64,000 nt of DNA from Butyrivibrio sp. MC2021 (GCF_000621605.1 NZ_JHXX01000004.1:124001-188000), one strand, 5' to 3'; positions 50,273 to 59,758 are shown, counted from the stretch's first letter. Translations and numbers: made by a program. Notes: generated from the sequence alone by a model not told the origin.

Positions 50273-51019
50273 TCAGATTCTTCGAAGGGTTGCTCTCACA
50301 GCCCATCCCCCAAAGTAAAACAAAGCTTCAGGCACGGAAAGATCCGCGATATTCCTGTATAAAAACCAGATTCTCTGTATTGCCACAAGCTTGTTGGATG
50401 AAAGAGACTTCTTGGGCCTTCTGTAGATGGCCAGATTCTCGTCCATTCCGTAGGCCACAAAGCCGCTCTTAAGTATCCTCCACCAGGTGGCGGTGTCCTC
50501 ACTGGGAACCTGTGACATGTGAATCATCTCGATATCAATTTTTTCCGTATCGAACATTACGGTGGTGGTAAAAATAACGGTGCGGGACAGAGCCTTCCTG
50601 TAGGTGAGCTTCTTGGGGGCATGTACGATCTTCCCCGTGGGATTGGCCTCTTCGTCACCGAATTCATAGGAGTGAAAAGAGAAGGCGCATCCGGTCTTCT
50701 CCATGAAGGCCACCTGCTTCTCTAATTTCTCCGGCTTCCAGATGTCGTCGGCATCAAGGAAAGCGATATATCTTCCGGAGGATGCTCCTATTCCGGCGTT
50801 CCTTGCTGCTGCCGGTCCCCCGTTAACTTTTTTCCTGATAAGTTTGATTCTTTTCCCCTGGGCTGCAATAAGCTTCTCGATAAGATCCGCACTGCCGTCG
50901 GTGGAGGCGTCGTCCACCAGGATCAGCTCCCAGTCCTTGTAGGTCTGGGCTCCCACCATCTGAATGGTCTTCGAGATGTAGCTCGCAGCATTATAGACCG
51001 GTACGATAATGCTTACCAT
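50273..51019 (-). CDS. GT2 family glycosyltransferase
   Basis: A 248-residue GT-A enzyme with MVSIIVPVYNAASYISKTIQ, LVDDASTDGSADLI, GGPAAARNAGIGASSGRY and the metal-binding FLDADDIWKPEKL. PSEDTATWWRILKSG supplies the ED/W region. It is short but complete for bacterial GT2. Its start codon overlaps the stop of the GtrB-like gene by one base, and the phosphotransferase gene follows after 19 bp. Confidence 0.9.
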   Translation of the reverse strand: MVSIIVPVYNAASYISKTIQMVGAQTYKDWELILVDDASTDGSADLIEKLIAAQGKRIKLIRKKVNGGPAAARNAGIGASSGRYIAFLDADDIWKPEKLEKQVAFMEKTGCAFSFHSYEFGDEEANPTGKIVHAPKKLTYRKALSRTVIFTTTVMFDTEKIDIEMIHMSQVPSEDTATWWRILKSGFVAYGMDENLAIYRRPKKSLSSNKLVAIQRIWFLYRNIADLSVPEALFYFGGWAVRATLRRI

Positions 51020-51957
51020 TACAACTCCTCTTTGATAATGAACATAGGTCTCTTCTTGACTTCAAGATAGGTCTTGGACAGGTACTGTCCCAAAATTCCC
51101 AGACAGAACAGCTGCACGCCGCTGACCAGGGAAATGATGCAGATGGTGGAGGCCCAGCCCACTGTATTGTTGGGGTCTCCGAACACCAGCTGTCTCACTA
51201 CGATGAATATGATAAAAATAAATGCCAGCACGCAGAAGAGCACTCCGAATATAGAAGCCATGGCAAGGGGCGCCGTTGAGAAGGCCACGATGCCGTCAAG
51301 AGCATAGATAAAGAGCTTCCAGAAGGACCACTTGGTCTCTCCCTTCTTTCTCTCGATGTTCTCAAACTCCAGCCACTTGGTATTAAAGCCGACCCAGCCG
51401 AAGATTCCCTTGGAGAAACGGTTGTACTCCTCCAGTGAAAGGATGGACTCCACGAACTGTCTGGTCATAAGTCTGTAATCTCTTGCTCCGTCTACGATGT
51501 CGGCGTTGGACATCTTGTTGATGAGCTTGTAAAACTGTCTTGCGAAAAATGATCTGATGGGGGGCTCGCCCTTGCGGTCCACACGTCTTGTGGCTACGCT
51601 GTCATAGCCCTCATCCACAATGGCTCTGTACATCTCCGGTAAAAGAGCCGGCGGATCCTGGAGGTCGCAGTCCATGATGACCACGTAGTCTCCCTTGGAC
51701 CTCTGAAGTCCCGCATACATTCCGGCCTCCTTGCCGAAGTTCCTGGAAAAGTTGATGAGATGAACTCTCTCGTCCTTTTCATGGAGCTTTTTAACCTCGG
51801 CCACGGTGTTATCCCTGGAGCCGTCGTTGACAAAGATCATCTCTATCTCCACGTCCTGCTCATGAAAATACTTCTCATTCTTCATGAGTTCCACGTAAAA
51901 GTCCGCTATATTCTCCTGCTCGTTGTAGCAGGGCACGATCACACTGAGTAACTTCAT
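51019..51957 (-). CDS. GT2 polyprenyl-phosphate glycosyltransferase, GtrB/CsbB-like
   Basis: A 312-residue GT-A enzyme: LSVIVPCYNEQENIADFYVE, FVNDGSRDNTVAEV, NFSRNFGKEAGMYAGL, IMDCDLQDPPALLPEM and the interface motif FENIERKKGETKWSFW, then two membrane helices (about residues 232-260 and 268-292). The 'NFSRNFGKE' and 'DLQDPP' motifs place it with GtrB/YkcC/CsbB enzymes that make undecaprenyl-phosphate sugars. It is the first gene of unit A, directly behind the promoter at 52018-52046, with AGGAGA as ribosome site. The GT-C genes at 38373 and 41057 could use its product. Confidence 0.9.
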   Translation of the reverse strand: MKLLSVIVPCYNEQENIADFYVELMKNEKYFHEQDVEIEMIFVNDGSRDNTVAEVKKLHEKDERVHLINFSRNFGKEAGMYAGLQRSKGDYVVIMDCDLQDPPALLPEMYRAIVDEGYDSVATRRVDRKGEPPIRSFFARQFYKLINKMSNADIVDGARDYRLMTRQFVESILSLEEYNRFSKGIFGWVGFNTKWLEFENIERKKGETKWSFWKLFIYALDGIVAFSTAPLAMASIFGVLFCVLAFIFIIFIVVRQLVFGDPNNTVGWASTICIISLVSGVQLFCLGILGQYLSKTYLEVKKRPMFIIKEEL

Positions 51958-52017
51958 TACTGTTGGTTTCTCCTAAAAATGCTTAAATTTGCGCATAGTA
52001 ACGCAATCCTAACAAAC

Positions 52018-52046
52018 ATTTTACACTTATCCGCCGGTTCTTTCAA
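52018..52046 (-). promoter_or_regulatory. Predicted sigma-A promoter of unit A
   Basis: On the minus strand a -35 box TTGAAA (52046-52041) and a -10 box TAAAAT (52023-52018) are separated by exactly 17 bp. Transcription would start near 52011, giving a leader of about 53 nt that contains a short TTGCG/CGCAA dyad and an AGGAGA ribosome site before the ATG at 51957. It would drive the exopolysaccharide genes down to 38373. Confidence 0.72.
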
Positions 52047-52054
52047 CATACGAA

Positions 52055-52093
52055 GAAGTCAGGCACTTCTTATGTCCCAAAGTGCCTGACTTC
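52055..52093. repeat. Perfect 14-bp inverted repeat (hairpin) between protease gene and unit A
   Basis: The arms GAAGTCAGGCACTT (52055-52068) and AAGTGCCTGACTTC (52080-52093) are perfectly complementary with an 11-nt loop. It lies 31 bp past the stop of the protease gene and just upstream of the unit A promoter. No T-tract follows on either strand. It may stop or protect the protease transcript, or be a REP-like dispersed hairpin. Confidence 0.7.
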
Positions 52094-52123
52094 ATAATAA
52101 GCCAAATGAATATGTTTAATTGC

Positions 52124-55100
52124 TTACAGCCCTTCAACCAGCTTGATCTTCAGGGTCTTGCGGCCTCCGTATTCTCCAAGTCCGCGGATCACAACCGTGG
52201 CTGTCTTTCCGGCTTTGTCGACCTTGACGGACTCCACGGCGTATTCAACCTTAGGTACCAGGGTTCTGGTGCTTCCGTCAGCCTTGATGGTCACAACCAG
52301 ATCCTCAGCCAGGATATCATTGTAATATAGAGAAATCTTTTTGGCTCCCGCCAGTGAAACAGCGCATTTGGAGATATCCTTGCCAGGTGCATAGATCCGG
52401 TAGGTTCCTGCAATAAGCTGAATCTCCGTGGCTGCATAGGAACTCTTTTCCCCCGAGGATACTGAGCAGCTGACCCTGATAACGGTTCCCGGAAGAGGTC
52501 TGTCGGTCTTTTGAACCGCTTCTCCCGCTGCCCTGGTGGTTCCGTCAGCCATCTTTGCTTCCTCTGGGTAGGTGTAGACGAAGTCCTTTCCCGAGCCTGC
52601 TTCCAGGTCCTTATTTTTGCCGATGCTTACGCGCTTTCCGCCCTCCATAAGCTTTGGAATAACAAGGAAGTATCCGTCAGATCCCTTTTCCCTGTAGACC
52701 ACATCAGAGGCTGAAACCTCGATGTCCTGGACATTTCCGCGGTAAATGGTGAAGCCGTTACTCTTTGTGCTTCCCTTGTAGTTACCGATGCCCTTTACGG
52801 TCACATAGGCCGCATCCTTATCGTTCTTGTTGCATATCTTCTTGTTGTTACTGTAGGTCAGGGTGTAATCAACGCCCTCCACCAGCGACCTTCCGCCTCC
52901 GGTTCCGAAGGTCACCTCCACCTTAGGCTGGGCGCCGGCCTTACTGTATCTTGCGGACATGACCTGAATATTGAACAGGTCCTTACTGTCCTTTTTGATA
53001 TCATAGGGCTTAACATTTAATGTTTTCTTAAGAACACCGCAGCAGCCGTTGATTCCCCGGAAGGTTACAGTGTACTTTCCAACCTCCTTGCAGCCCTCAA
53101 GCTCAACGATGTAGTCGCCCTTGTTGTCTTCGTCCTGAGGCTCAAGCTTTACCTTGCCTCCTGCCATCTTATAAAGGGTAACTCCGGTCCAGTCTCCTTC
53201 AAGCTTCCTGTCACCGGGATTAAAGAAATCGTCGATGGTCAGCTCTCTGCCCTGATACTCTGCATTTGTCAAAAGACCTGCCACCTTGGCCTTGGAAATG
53301 TCGTAGCCCTCCACAACAATGGTGGCCGTCTTGCTTCCCACATAGCCGTCGCCTCTTCCCGTAACCACAAAGGTGTGGGTTCCGGCCTTTTTATATTCGG
53401 CTATGGTTCCTTCCAGAGTATAATCCTCGTCGTACTTGAGCTCTTTTCCCTTGTAGAAGACATAGGCGGAAGCCTTCTTGCCCTCTGAGTTGTCAAAGAG
53501 CTCCTTCAGAGCGTGATAGCCTTCCGGCACGTCCTCGTAAGCCATCTTAAGGGGCTTTCCGTTTGCATCTCCCACCACGAAATCCACAGCATTTACTGTC
53601 TTGGCGGGGTCATAGGTCTCAATGTCGATGGCATGATATTCTCCGGTGAAATTCTTTTTATCCGCAGCCTTTATCACTGCGGTATAGGATTCTCCGGCTC
53701 CCGTCAGGATCACATTGGAAGGATCCTGTACCGGTACATCCTCTTCATCTATGTACTGATAATAGACCACGTCGTAGTCCGTTCCGGCCTTAAGGGTCCT
53801 GCCGCCATAGGTCACCGTGGGAACAATGGATGAGAGCTTGGTTTTTTTGGTGATGTCCACGCCAATCTCCGGCTCCGAGGTAATCTTTGTTCCATCAAGT
53901 TCTGCTCTGGCTATGGCAAAAAAGAAGGTGGCAGAGCCGTTAAATCCGCCTTTTCCCGTGACAGTGACAGATGCTCCCGCAACGCCTTCACCGGTGGCAT
54001 TCACATTATTTTTGTGGGAAAGAGTATAATCTTTTCCCTCTGTAAGCAGATGATTTCCGCAGTAAACAGACATGTAGGGGCCAAGTACCACCGGATCTCC
54101 CGTGTACTGTGCCGCGCCCTCCAGGACTCCGCCCTTTAGGTAAACCTTACCGTCGATTGCGTACCACACACCTGTGGGAATGCTGTAATAATCCTCCTCA
54201 AACTGCTCTCTCAGATCGGGATCCTTCACGTCGCCCCAATCGCTCACAAGGAGCTGTTCAGGCTCTTCGCCTATGGGATAAATCTTAGCTTTAAGCTCCA
54301 GCGGAACCTCATATTCTCCCACCTGCATACCGATGGTATATTCAGCAGAAGTAACACCGGCGTCAGGATTCTTGGCATAATAGTCATCAACATACTCGGA
54401 TATTCCATCCTTTGCATCAAATTCTGCAAGGGATTCATCTCCTCTGTAAATCGTATATTTTGAGATCTTCACCTTTGGTGTCCACTTAAGGACTACGGTA
54501 TTGTCTTTTTTGACCTCTATAAGGGCCTCGTCAGAAGGATATCTTCCGTACAGCCCAATAGAATCCTTTACGCCGTCCAGCTTTACGGTAATGAATGCTA
54601 CTCCAACGTCGTTGAAGGTAAGAATGCCGTTTTTATCCACAGAAATAACATCGGGATCACTGCTGGAATACTCCGGCTCATCCTCAGGCACATAGTCCTC
54701 AGGATCTGTTTCGACAATGGTCATCATCTTCATCTTGCCGTCCTTATAATAGCTGCTGCCCAGGTTCAGAAACAGATCTTTCAGCTTTTTGGATACTGTC
54801 ACATCAAAGGAGGCCTCCAGGCCATTCTCCGTAGCCACTGTGATATGGGCTGCGCCGCTCTTAAGGCCTATAACAAAGCCGTCTTCCACCTTTGCAACCT
54901 TGGGATCTGAGCTGGTCCAGGTCACTTTTTCATGGGCCATGGAAAGGGGAAGAACGGAATAGTTCACCTTGAATCTTTCGTCAATTCCTATTTCCAGTCC
55001 CTCTTTCGGGATATTGTTAAGCCTGATGCTCTCGGGAACTGATTCGTCTCCGAGAACGTTGTCGGTGTAGGCCTTTATCTTGAGGTTGTGGGGCATGGTC

Positions 55101-56710
55101 TCCCATTTTCCGTCTTCATAGCTAAAGCTTTCGCCTTCATGGGCAGATATGCTTAAGGCAATACCGTCAGCCCAGTCTACTTCATTATCTGTGGACAACT
55201 CGTAGCAAAGTCCGTTGAACTCACAGGTAACCACCACCGAGAAGGTTGTTCCCGGTGCCAGAAAAACATCGTCATTAAGGGGAATTGTATAGCATCCGCT
55301 GAAGGTATTCCTTCCTGTTACAGTGGCGGAATCCTCTCTTGTACCGGATTCAGGATCCATGGGGTCCTTCAGGTCCGTATAAACCTCCACGGTATAATCG
55401 GTGTCTTCATCCATGAACATCACGGAAACAGCCCTTAAGACCTCACCGTCCTTGGCATCTGCGGCATGGGCCGTAAAAATATTGGCGCCCTTTTTGACAG
55501 CTTCGTAGCCATTAGCGGGCATATAATCATACTGATAGCTGTTGTTGTAATTCTTAGCGGTGGTGGCCTTTACTGCAAAGAAAGAATCTACCAGAGAAGG
55601 CTCATAGTAGGACATCCAGAAATATCCGTCGTAGGCAAGCTCATCCACAGAACCCTCCTCGGACCAGCTGTTCCTGATGAGAAAAGCTCCATCCCCGGGG
55701 GCTTTGGTGGCAAAGTTCTCCTTGGGGAAATTGTCATCCCAGCCAACGGCCACTACTCCATGGTTCCTGGGCACCTTATTGGGGTTATAATATGCGCCGG
55801 TCTCAGCGTTAAAGATTTTTTCGTTTACTACGGCAGCCATGCTGTTGACGGCACCAAAGCTGACGCCTACAGCGCCCTGCTCATAGATAAGCTTTTTTAC
55901 CGGATTAAGATATGAGAGCCTGTGGGTCTCACGGAACCAGTCAAGTCTTGCCTCAGCCAGGTAATAATCCTGCAGGTGACTAATGTCCTCCCTGGCATTG
56001 GAATCGTTGATACCATAGGCCTGTATCATCGGAGCCGTTTCATAGGGCATAAGGCTCTCATCCGCAGCGCCTACCCAGCTGGTCATCATATTCATGGCGA
56101 AAAAAAAGTTTCCGCCGAAGTCCAGGGCCTCATAGGAGTCCCGGCAACGCATGTAGTCACCCTCGGTTCCGCCCAGGGGATCAAGGACCGTATGCAAGAA
56201 AAATACGGAAAGATGAAGCTCAGACAGATCCGGAGCCTCCATGATACCTTCCTTCATAAGATTTATTTCCATTAGTCCCAAGCTGGCAAAGGCCCAACAG
56301 GTTCCGTAGGGACTCTGGTCCCGGAGGGAAGGCAGTTTCTCCGTAATATATTTAGCCGGCATCTCCTCATAAAAAGAAGCATCCTCCTCATCTACTCTGT
56401 GGCCGATCTTGAGCTCCGGCTCCGGAATATAACCGGTGGGGAAGATCCTGTCCTCAGGCTCCTCAGGAACAGGCATTTCGCCCTCTTCCCCATCCGAAGT
56501 ATCCTCCAAAACAGGTTCAGCCTCGTCGGCCTCTTCCTTCTCAAGCTCAACAGCTTCGGCGCTTTCGATGTCGTCGATGCTCTCTAAAGTTTCAGTATTC
56601 ACGATACTTTCAATACTTTCCATAACCGCTTCATCCGCCGCAAACGCCGGAATAGCCGCTGTCATGGACATAACAGAACTAAGTATTATTGCAAGGATTC
56701 TTTTTTTCAT
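52124..56710 (-). CDS. Secreted papain-family (C1) protease with Ig-like repeats
   Basis: A 1528-residue extracellular protein. Signal peptide 1-24 (cut after PAFA), a very acidic stretch to about 86, then a C1A peptidase domain: Gln132 and Cys138 in DQSPYGTCWAF, His317 in RNHGVVAVGW and Asn347 in LIRNSWSEEG. A lectin-like region follows, then a BIG2-type Ig domain (VTWTSSDPKVAKV, about 590-650) and several later units with the pattern 'YTLxxxxN...GxxxVTVxGxGxFxGS'. No LPXTG, dockerin or SLH motif is seen at the C-terminus, so how it stays at the surface is unclear. The catalytic triad is complete. It is not part of the glycan operon. Confidence 0.9.
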   Translation of the reverse strand: MKKRILAIILSSVMSMTAAIPAFAADEAVMESIESIVNTETLESIDDIESAEAVELEKEEADEAEPVLEDTSDGEEGEMPVPEEPEDRIFPTGYIPEPELKIGHRVDEEDASFYEEMPAKYITEKLPSLRDQSPYGTCWAFASLGLMEINLMKEGIMEAPDLSELHLSVFFLHTVLDPLGGTEGDYMRCRDSYEALDFGGNFFFAMNMMTSWVGAADESLMPYETAPMIQAYGINDSNAREDISHLQDYYLAEARLDWFRETHRLSYLNPVKKLIYEQGAVGVSFGAVNSMAAVVNEKIFNAETGAYYNPNKVPRNHGVVAVGWDDNFPKENFATKAPGDGAFLIRNSWSEEGSVDELAYDGYFWMSYYEPSLVDSFFAVKATTAKNYNNSYQYDYMPANGYEAVKKGANIFTAHAADAKDGEVLRAVSVMFMDEDTDYTVEVYTDLKDPMDPESGTREDSATVTGRNTFSGCYTIPLNDDVFLAPGTTFSVVVTCEFNGLCYELSTDNEVDWADGIALSISAHEGESFSYEDGKWETMPHNLKIKAYTDNVLGDESVPESIRLNNIPKEGLEIGIDERFKVNYSVLPLSMAHEKVTWTSSDPKVAKVEDGFVIGLKSGAAHITVATENGLEASFDVTVSKKLKDLFLNLGSSYYKDGKMKMMTIVETDPEDYVPEDEPEYSSSDPDVISVDKNGILTFNDVGVAFITVKLDGVKDSIGLYGRYPSDEALIEVKKDNTVVLKWTPKVKISKYTIYRGDESLAEFDAKDGISEYVDDYYAKNPDAGVTSAEYTIGMQVGEYEVPLELKAKIYPIGEEPEQLLVSDWGDVKDPDLREQFEEDYYSIPTGVWYAIDGKVYLKGGVLEGAAQYTGDPVVLGPYMSVYCGNHLLTEGKDYTLSHKNNVNATGEGVAGASVTVTGKGGFNGSATFFFAIARAELDGTKITSEPEIGVDITKKTKLSSIVPTVTYGGRTLKAGTDYDVVYYQYIDEEDVPVQDPSNVILTGAGESYTAVIKAADKKNFTGEYHAIDIETYDPAKTVNAVDFVVGDANGKPLKMAYEDVPEGYHALKELFDNSEGKKASAYVFYKGKELKYDEDYTLEGTIAEYKKAGTHTFVVTGRGDGYVGSKTATIVVEGYDISKAKVAGLLTNAEYQGRELTIDDFFNPGDRKLEGDWTGVTLYKMAGGKVKLEPQDEDNKGDYIVELEGCKEVGKYTVTFRGINGCCGVLKKTLNVKPYDIKKDSKDLFNIQVMSARYSKAGAQPKVEVTFGTGGGRSLVEGVDYTLTYSNNKKICNKNDKDAAYVTVKGIGNYKGSTKSNGFTIYRGNVQDIEVSASDVVYREKGSDGYFLVIPKLMEGGKRVSIGKNKDLEAGSGKDFVYTYPEEAKMADGTTRAAGEAVQKTDRPLPGTVIRVSCSVSSGEKSSYAATEIQLIAGTYRIYAPGKDISKCAVSLAGAKKISLYYNDILAEDLVVTIKADGSTRTLVPKVEYAVESVKVDKAGKTATVVIRGLGEYGGRKTLKIKLVEGL

Positions 56711-56763
56711 TTCTACTACCTCTCAACCGAAAGAAAGTCCCACGCTACAGATTAATCCTATAG

Positions 56764-56777
56764 TTTAGCAGCCTAAA
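56764..56777. promoter_or_regulatory. Small dyad in the divergent protease/SRAP promoter region
   Basis: TTTAG (56764-56768), CAGC, CTAAA (56773-56777) form a perfect 5-4-5 inverted repeat in the 153-bp region between the protease gene and the SRAP gene. It lies about 55 bp upstream of the protease ATG and could be an operator. No clear -35/-10 pair for the protease was found, and no LexA-type box is seen here. Confidence 0.35.
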
Positions 56778-56839
56778 ATACTATTAAATAACGATAAAAT
56801 TTTCACGGCGCATTCCCTACTTTTCCATGTCACAATATG

Positions 56840-56845
56840 TATAAT
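56840..56845 (+). promoter_or_regulatory. Possible -10 box of the SRAP gene
   Basis: A perfect TATAAT lies 18 bp before the SRAP start codon. No good -35 box is found 16-18 bp upstream. The resulting leader would be very short, about 12-14 nt, and would consist almost only of the GGGAGG ribosome site. Confidence 0.35.
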
Positions 56846-56863
56846 GAAAGGGGAGGTAGGCTA

Positions 56864-57451
56864 ATGTGCGGAAGATATTATTACAGCGATAAGACAAACT
56901 ATGAAGTAGAAGAGGATCTGGAATTAGAGAAAGGCACTATGTCCATGAAAACCGGGGACGTAACTCCGGCCATGAACGCAGTGGTGCTGCTTCCGGATAA
57001 AAGAGATGCAGGAAGGATAATATTGCCTGCAGAGATGTTCTGGGGGCTTACGGGCAAGGATAGAAAACTGGTGATAAATGCCAGAGCCGAATCTGTTTTT
57101 GATAAGCCAATGTTCTCCGGCAACATGGAGAGCCGGCGCTGTATCATGCCCGCTGCCGGCTTCTACGAATGGGATAAAGACAAGAATAAAGTAACTTTCT
57201 TTAGAAAAGATAAAAGGCCTGTATACCTGGCGGGGTTCTACAGCCTTTCCGATAATAAAGATTCCTTTGTGATCCTGACAACTGCCGCCAACGAATACAT
57301 GATTTCCGTCCACGACCGCATGCCGGTCATGATCGAGAAAGAGCACGTCAAAGACTGGCTCTATGACACTGAAAAAGCGAAAAAGCTGCTGGCTATGCCA
57401 ATGCCGCAGCTGGACAGTAGCAGGGAGTATGAGCAGTTGATCTTATTTTAG
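56864..57451 (+). CDS. SOS-response-associated peptidase family protein (YedK/HMCES, SRAP)
   Basis: A 195-residue SRAP-domain protein. The start at 56864 is fixed by biology: Cys2 in MCGRYYY must become N-terminal after Met removal to form the DNA-protein crosslink, and a GGGGAGG site precedes it. NARAES, RRCIMPAAGFYEW and VHDRMPV are the conserved active-site stretches with Asn, Glu and His. SRAP proteins covalently cap abasic sites in single-stranded DNA. An upstream in-frame ATG at 56837 would hide Cys2 and is rejected. The gene stands alone, divergent from the protease. Confidence 0.93.
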   Translation: MCGRYYYSDKTNYEVEEDLELEKGTMSMKTGDVTPAMNAVVLLPDKRDAGRIILPAEMFWGLTGKDRKLVINARAESVFDKPMFSGNMESRRCIMPAAGFYEWDKDKNKVTFFRKDKRPVYLAGFYSLSDNKDSFVILTTAANEYMISVHDRMPVMIEKEHVKDWLYDTEKAKKLLAMPMPQLDSSREYEQLILF

Positions 57452-57542
57452 GATGAGTTGAAAGTTGTGGTGATATTGATACTTCAGCTACCAATTTCTA
57501 CCCTGAGCGGGAATGAAGTCAAGCTCCCGGCGCCGTCCGTAC

Positions 57543-58403
57543 TCAATCAACAAATAATGTCCTGTATTCTCCCGGGGACATACCCTTGTCCTCGTGGAAG
57601 ACACGATTGAAGCTGGGGATGCTCTGGAATCCGGACAGCATCGCCACCTCGGTCATGGACATATTTTTGTGGGAAAGCAGCTCCGTGGCCTTCTCTAACC
57701 GGATCATATTCAGCCACTTACTGTAATTCATCCCCGTAATATTCTTAAAAATTCTGGAAAAATAGTCTCTGCTGATGCCTGCCATCTGGGCCATAGCCCC
57801 CTGGGACAGGTCATCGGCAGTGAGATTGTTCTTGATGTAATCCGTCACCAGCACCATCCTGCGCATGACGTCATCCTCGTAGGGATTGTGGGTCTCAAGG
57901 CTCAGCTCCCCGGCGAATTCCTCCCTGTTCTCATCAAGGACCTTCATAAATTCCATCAGCAGCATACAGCACTCCAGCTCTCTGTTGGTCTGGCCTGTGT
58001 AAAAGATCTCCTTCATCTTAAGGACGATGGCCTTTAACTTTTTTACCAGCTCAGGATGGCTGTTGACGCAGATAACATGAAGATTCCTGTATATATGCAT
58101 GATCCTCTGAAGGTCAAAAAGAGAATTCACAAAGGCGTTGCTGAACTGTATAACCAGGGCATCTCTGCGGTTCGCATCAATTACGGCATGGGTCTCCATG
58201 GGCCACACCAGGACAAAATCATCCTCAACAAGGCTGTATGTATTGCGGTTGATCCTGTAGAGGTTGGTCTCCCCGGGGCCCACCAGGATTATCTCCCCGT
58301 AGGAGTGCCAATGCATCTGATAACTGCGCTCCTTGTTACCGGTGTACATATTGAAAGCGCTTCGATTGTCAAAGTCATATCGCTCGTATTTGCTGTAATC
58401 CAT
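57543..58403 (-). CDS. AraC-family transcriptional regulator
   Basis: A 286-residue AraC/XylS regulator: an N-terminal cupin-like domain (MHWHSYGEIILVGPG, about residues 10-100) and a C-terminal double helix-turn-helix (about 188-286) with MAQMAGISRDYFSRIFKNIT and MTEVAMLSGFQSIPSFNRVF. The N-terminal domain should bind a small ligand that is not known. It lies 17 bp after the iron alcohol dehydrogenase gene, so both are probably on one transcript and it may control that gene or the divergent zinc dehydrogenase. Confidence 0.92.
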   Translation of the reverse strand: MDYSKYERYDFDNRSAFNMYTGNKERSYQMHWHSYGEIILVGPGETNLYRINRNTYSLVEDDFVLVWPMETHAVIDANRRDALVIQFSNAFVNSLFDLQRIMHIYRNLHVICVNSHPELVKKLKAIVLKMKEIFYTGQTNRELECCMLLMEFMKVLDENREEFAGELSLETHNPYEDDVMRRMVLVTDYIKNNLTADDLSQGAMAQMAGISRDYFSRIFKNITGMNYSKWLNMIRLEKATELLSHKNMSMTEVAMLSGFQSIPSFNRVFHEDKGMSPGEYRTLFVD

Positions 58404-58420
58404 CTGGTCTTCCCTTCGTT

Positions 58421-59599
58421 TTACATGCTTGCTCTGTAGATCTCCAGCATTGCAGCCTCATCCAGAACTCTGGCTGAGCCCTTCTTGCCGCCTACGCCGA
58501 TGGCACACTTTCTGGCCATGGTCTGAAGGTCCTCGTCGGTGGGCTTTATTCCCAGTTCTCTTAAATTGGTGGGCATATCAATGCTTCTGAAGAAATCCTC
58601 TGTGGCCTCGATACCGCAAAGAGCAATCTCTTCGTCTGAACCTCTGTCCTCAACCTCCATAACGTTAAGGGCATATTTCTTAAATCTTGGAAGGCAATTC
58701 TTGTATACGTATCTTGCCCAGCTGCCCCAGATTGCTGCAAGGCCTGCGCCGTGGGCCACATCAAAAAGGCCTCCCAGCTCGTGCTCCAGCTTGTGGGGCA
58801 TCCAGTCGCCGCCATTGTTGCCGCAGCCTGTAAGGCCGTTGTGGGAAAGACTTCCTGCCCACATAACCTCAGCTCTGGCATCATAATTCTTGGGATCCTT
58901 CTTGAGGATAAGTGCGTTCTTTTTTACGGTGCGAAGGAGGCCCTCTGCCATAGCATCGGTGATCTCCATATTGCCGCCGTTTGTAAAATATCTCTCCATG
59001 GTATGCATCATGATATCGGTACAGCCGCAGGCTGTCTGATAATCCGGCAGTGTCATGGTAAGCTCCGGATTGAGGATCGCGAACTTGGGCCTGCAAAGAT
59101 CGCTGTTATAGCCTCTCTTAAGAAGTCCCTCCTCCTTGGTGATAACTGAGGAATCACTCATCTCGCTGCCTGTGGCTGCAAGGGTGAGGATTACTCCGAG
59201 AGGAAGGCTTGCATTGGCTTTTTTCTTTCCATCATAGAGCTCCCAGACATCCCCTTCGTTGGCAACGCCGTAGCCGATGGCCTTGGCTGAGTCGATGGCG
59301 CTTCCGCCGCCCACTGCCAGAAGGAAGTCTACTTTCTCTTTTTTGCAAAGCTCGATGCCCTCATATACAAGGCTCAGATGAGGGTTGGGAACAGCGCCTC
59401 CAAGTTCCAGGTAGCTGATGCCCGCCTGATCCAGTTTGTCTTTTACCTGCTGAAGAAGTCCCGAGCGGACAACACTTCCTCCGCCGTAGTGGATAAGGAC
59501 CTTGGTCCCGCCGAACTCTTTTACCAGATCTGCCACCTGCTCCTGTGTATTTTTACCGAAGATAACCTTGGTTGGGGTATAGTATTTAAAATCAAACAT
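58421..59599 (-). CDS. Iron-containing alcohol dehydrogenase, butanol dehydrogenase (BDH/YqhD) type
   Basis: A 392-residue type III alcohol dehydrogenase. It opens MFDFKYYTPTKVIFG, has the NAD(P) loop VGGGSAIDSAKAIG, and metal ligands in TDIMMHTMERY (Asp, His), HKLEHELGG (His) and FDVAHGAGLA (His). The pattern fits butanol dehydrogenases, which reduce aldehydes with NADPH or NADH. The ATG at 59599 follows AAAGGAG; an upstream start at 59620 is less likely. It faces the zinc dehydrogenase across a 256-bp regulatory gap and is followed by the AraC gene. Confidence 0.92.
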   Translation of the reverse strand: MFDFKYYTPTKVIFGKNTQEQVADLVKEFGGTKVLIHYGGGSVVRSGLLQQVKDKLDQAGISYLELGGAVPNPHLSLVYEGIELCKKEKVDFLLAVGGGSAIDSAKAIGYGVANEGDVWELYDGKKKANASLPLGVILTLAATGSEMSDSSVITKEEGLLKRGYNSDLCRPKFAILNPELTMTLPDYQTACGCTDIMMHTMERYFTNGGNMEITDAMAEGLLRTVKKNALILKKDPKNYDARAEVMWAGSLSHNGLTGCGNNGGDWMPHKLEHELGGLFDVAHGAGLAAIWGSWARYVYKNCLPRFKKYALNVMEVEDRGSDEEIALCGIEATEDFFRSIDMPTNLRELGIKPTDEDLQTMARKCAIGVGGKKGSARVLDEAAMLEIYRASM

Positions 59600-59758
59600 A
59601 GTGCTGTTCTCCTTTCGCATGAGCGGTTAAAAGCTGTAATCATAATTTTATCATTTTTTGACCTGAGAAAAAAATTATATGTAAACGTCAATACAACCAA
59701 TAGTCCGAAGTCATATCTGTGCAAAACAGCGAAAAATACGCAGAAATCCTTGGTTTTC

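Noticed and set aside
52055-52093. Classic intrinsic terminator of the protease gene
   Set aside because: The stem is perfect but no T-tract follows on the minus strand, so it is listed as a hairpin of unknown role instead.
56711-56863. LexA (SOS) box upstream of the SRAP gene
   Set aside because: I looked for a GAAC-N4-GTTC type site and did not find one, so SOS control is not claimed.
56837-56863. Longer N-terminus for the SRAP protein starting at 56837
   Set aside because: It would place nine residues before the catalytic Cys and bypass the strong GGGGAGG site; the family needs Cys2.
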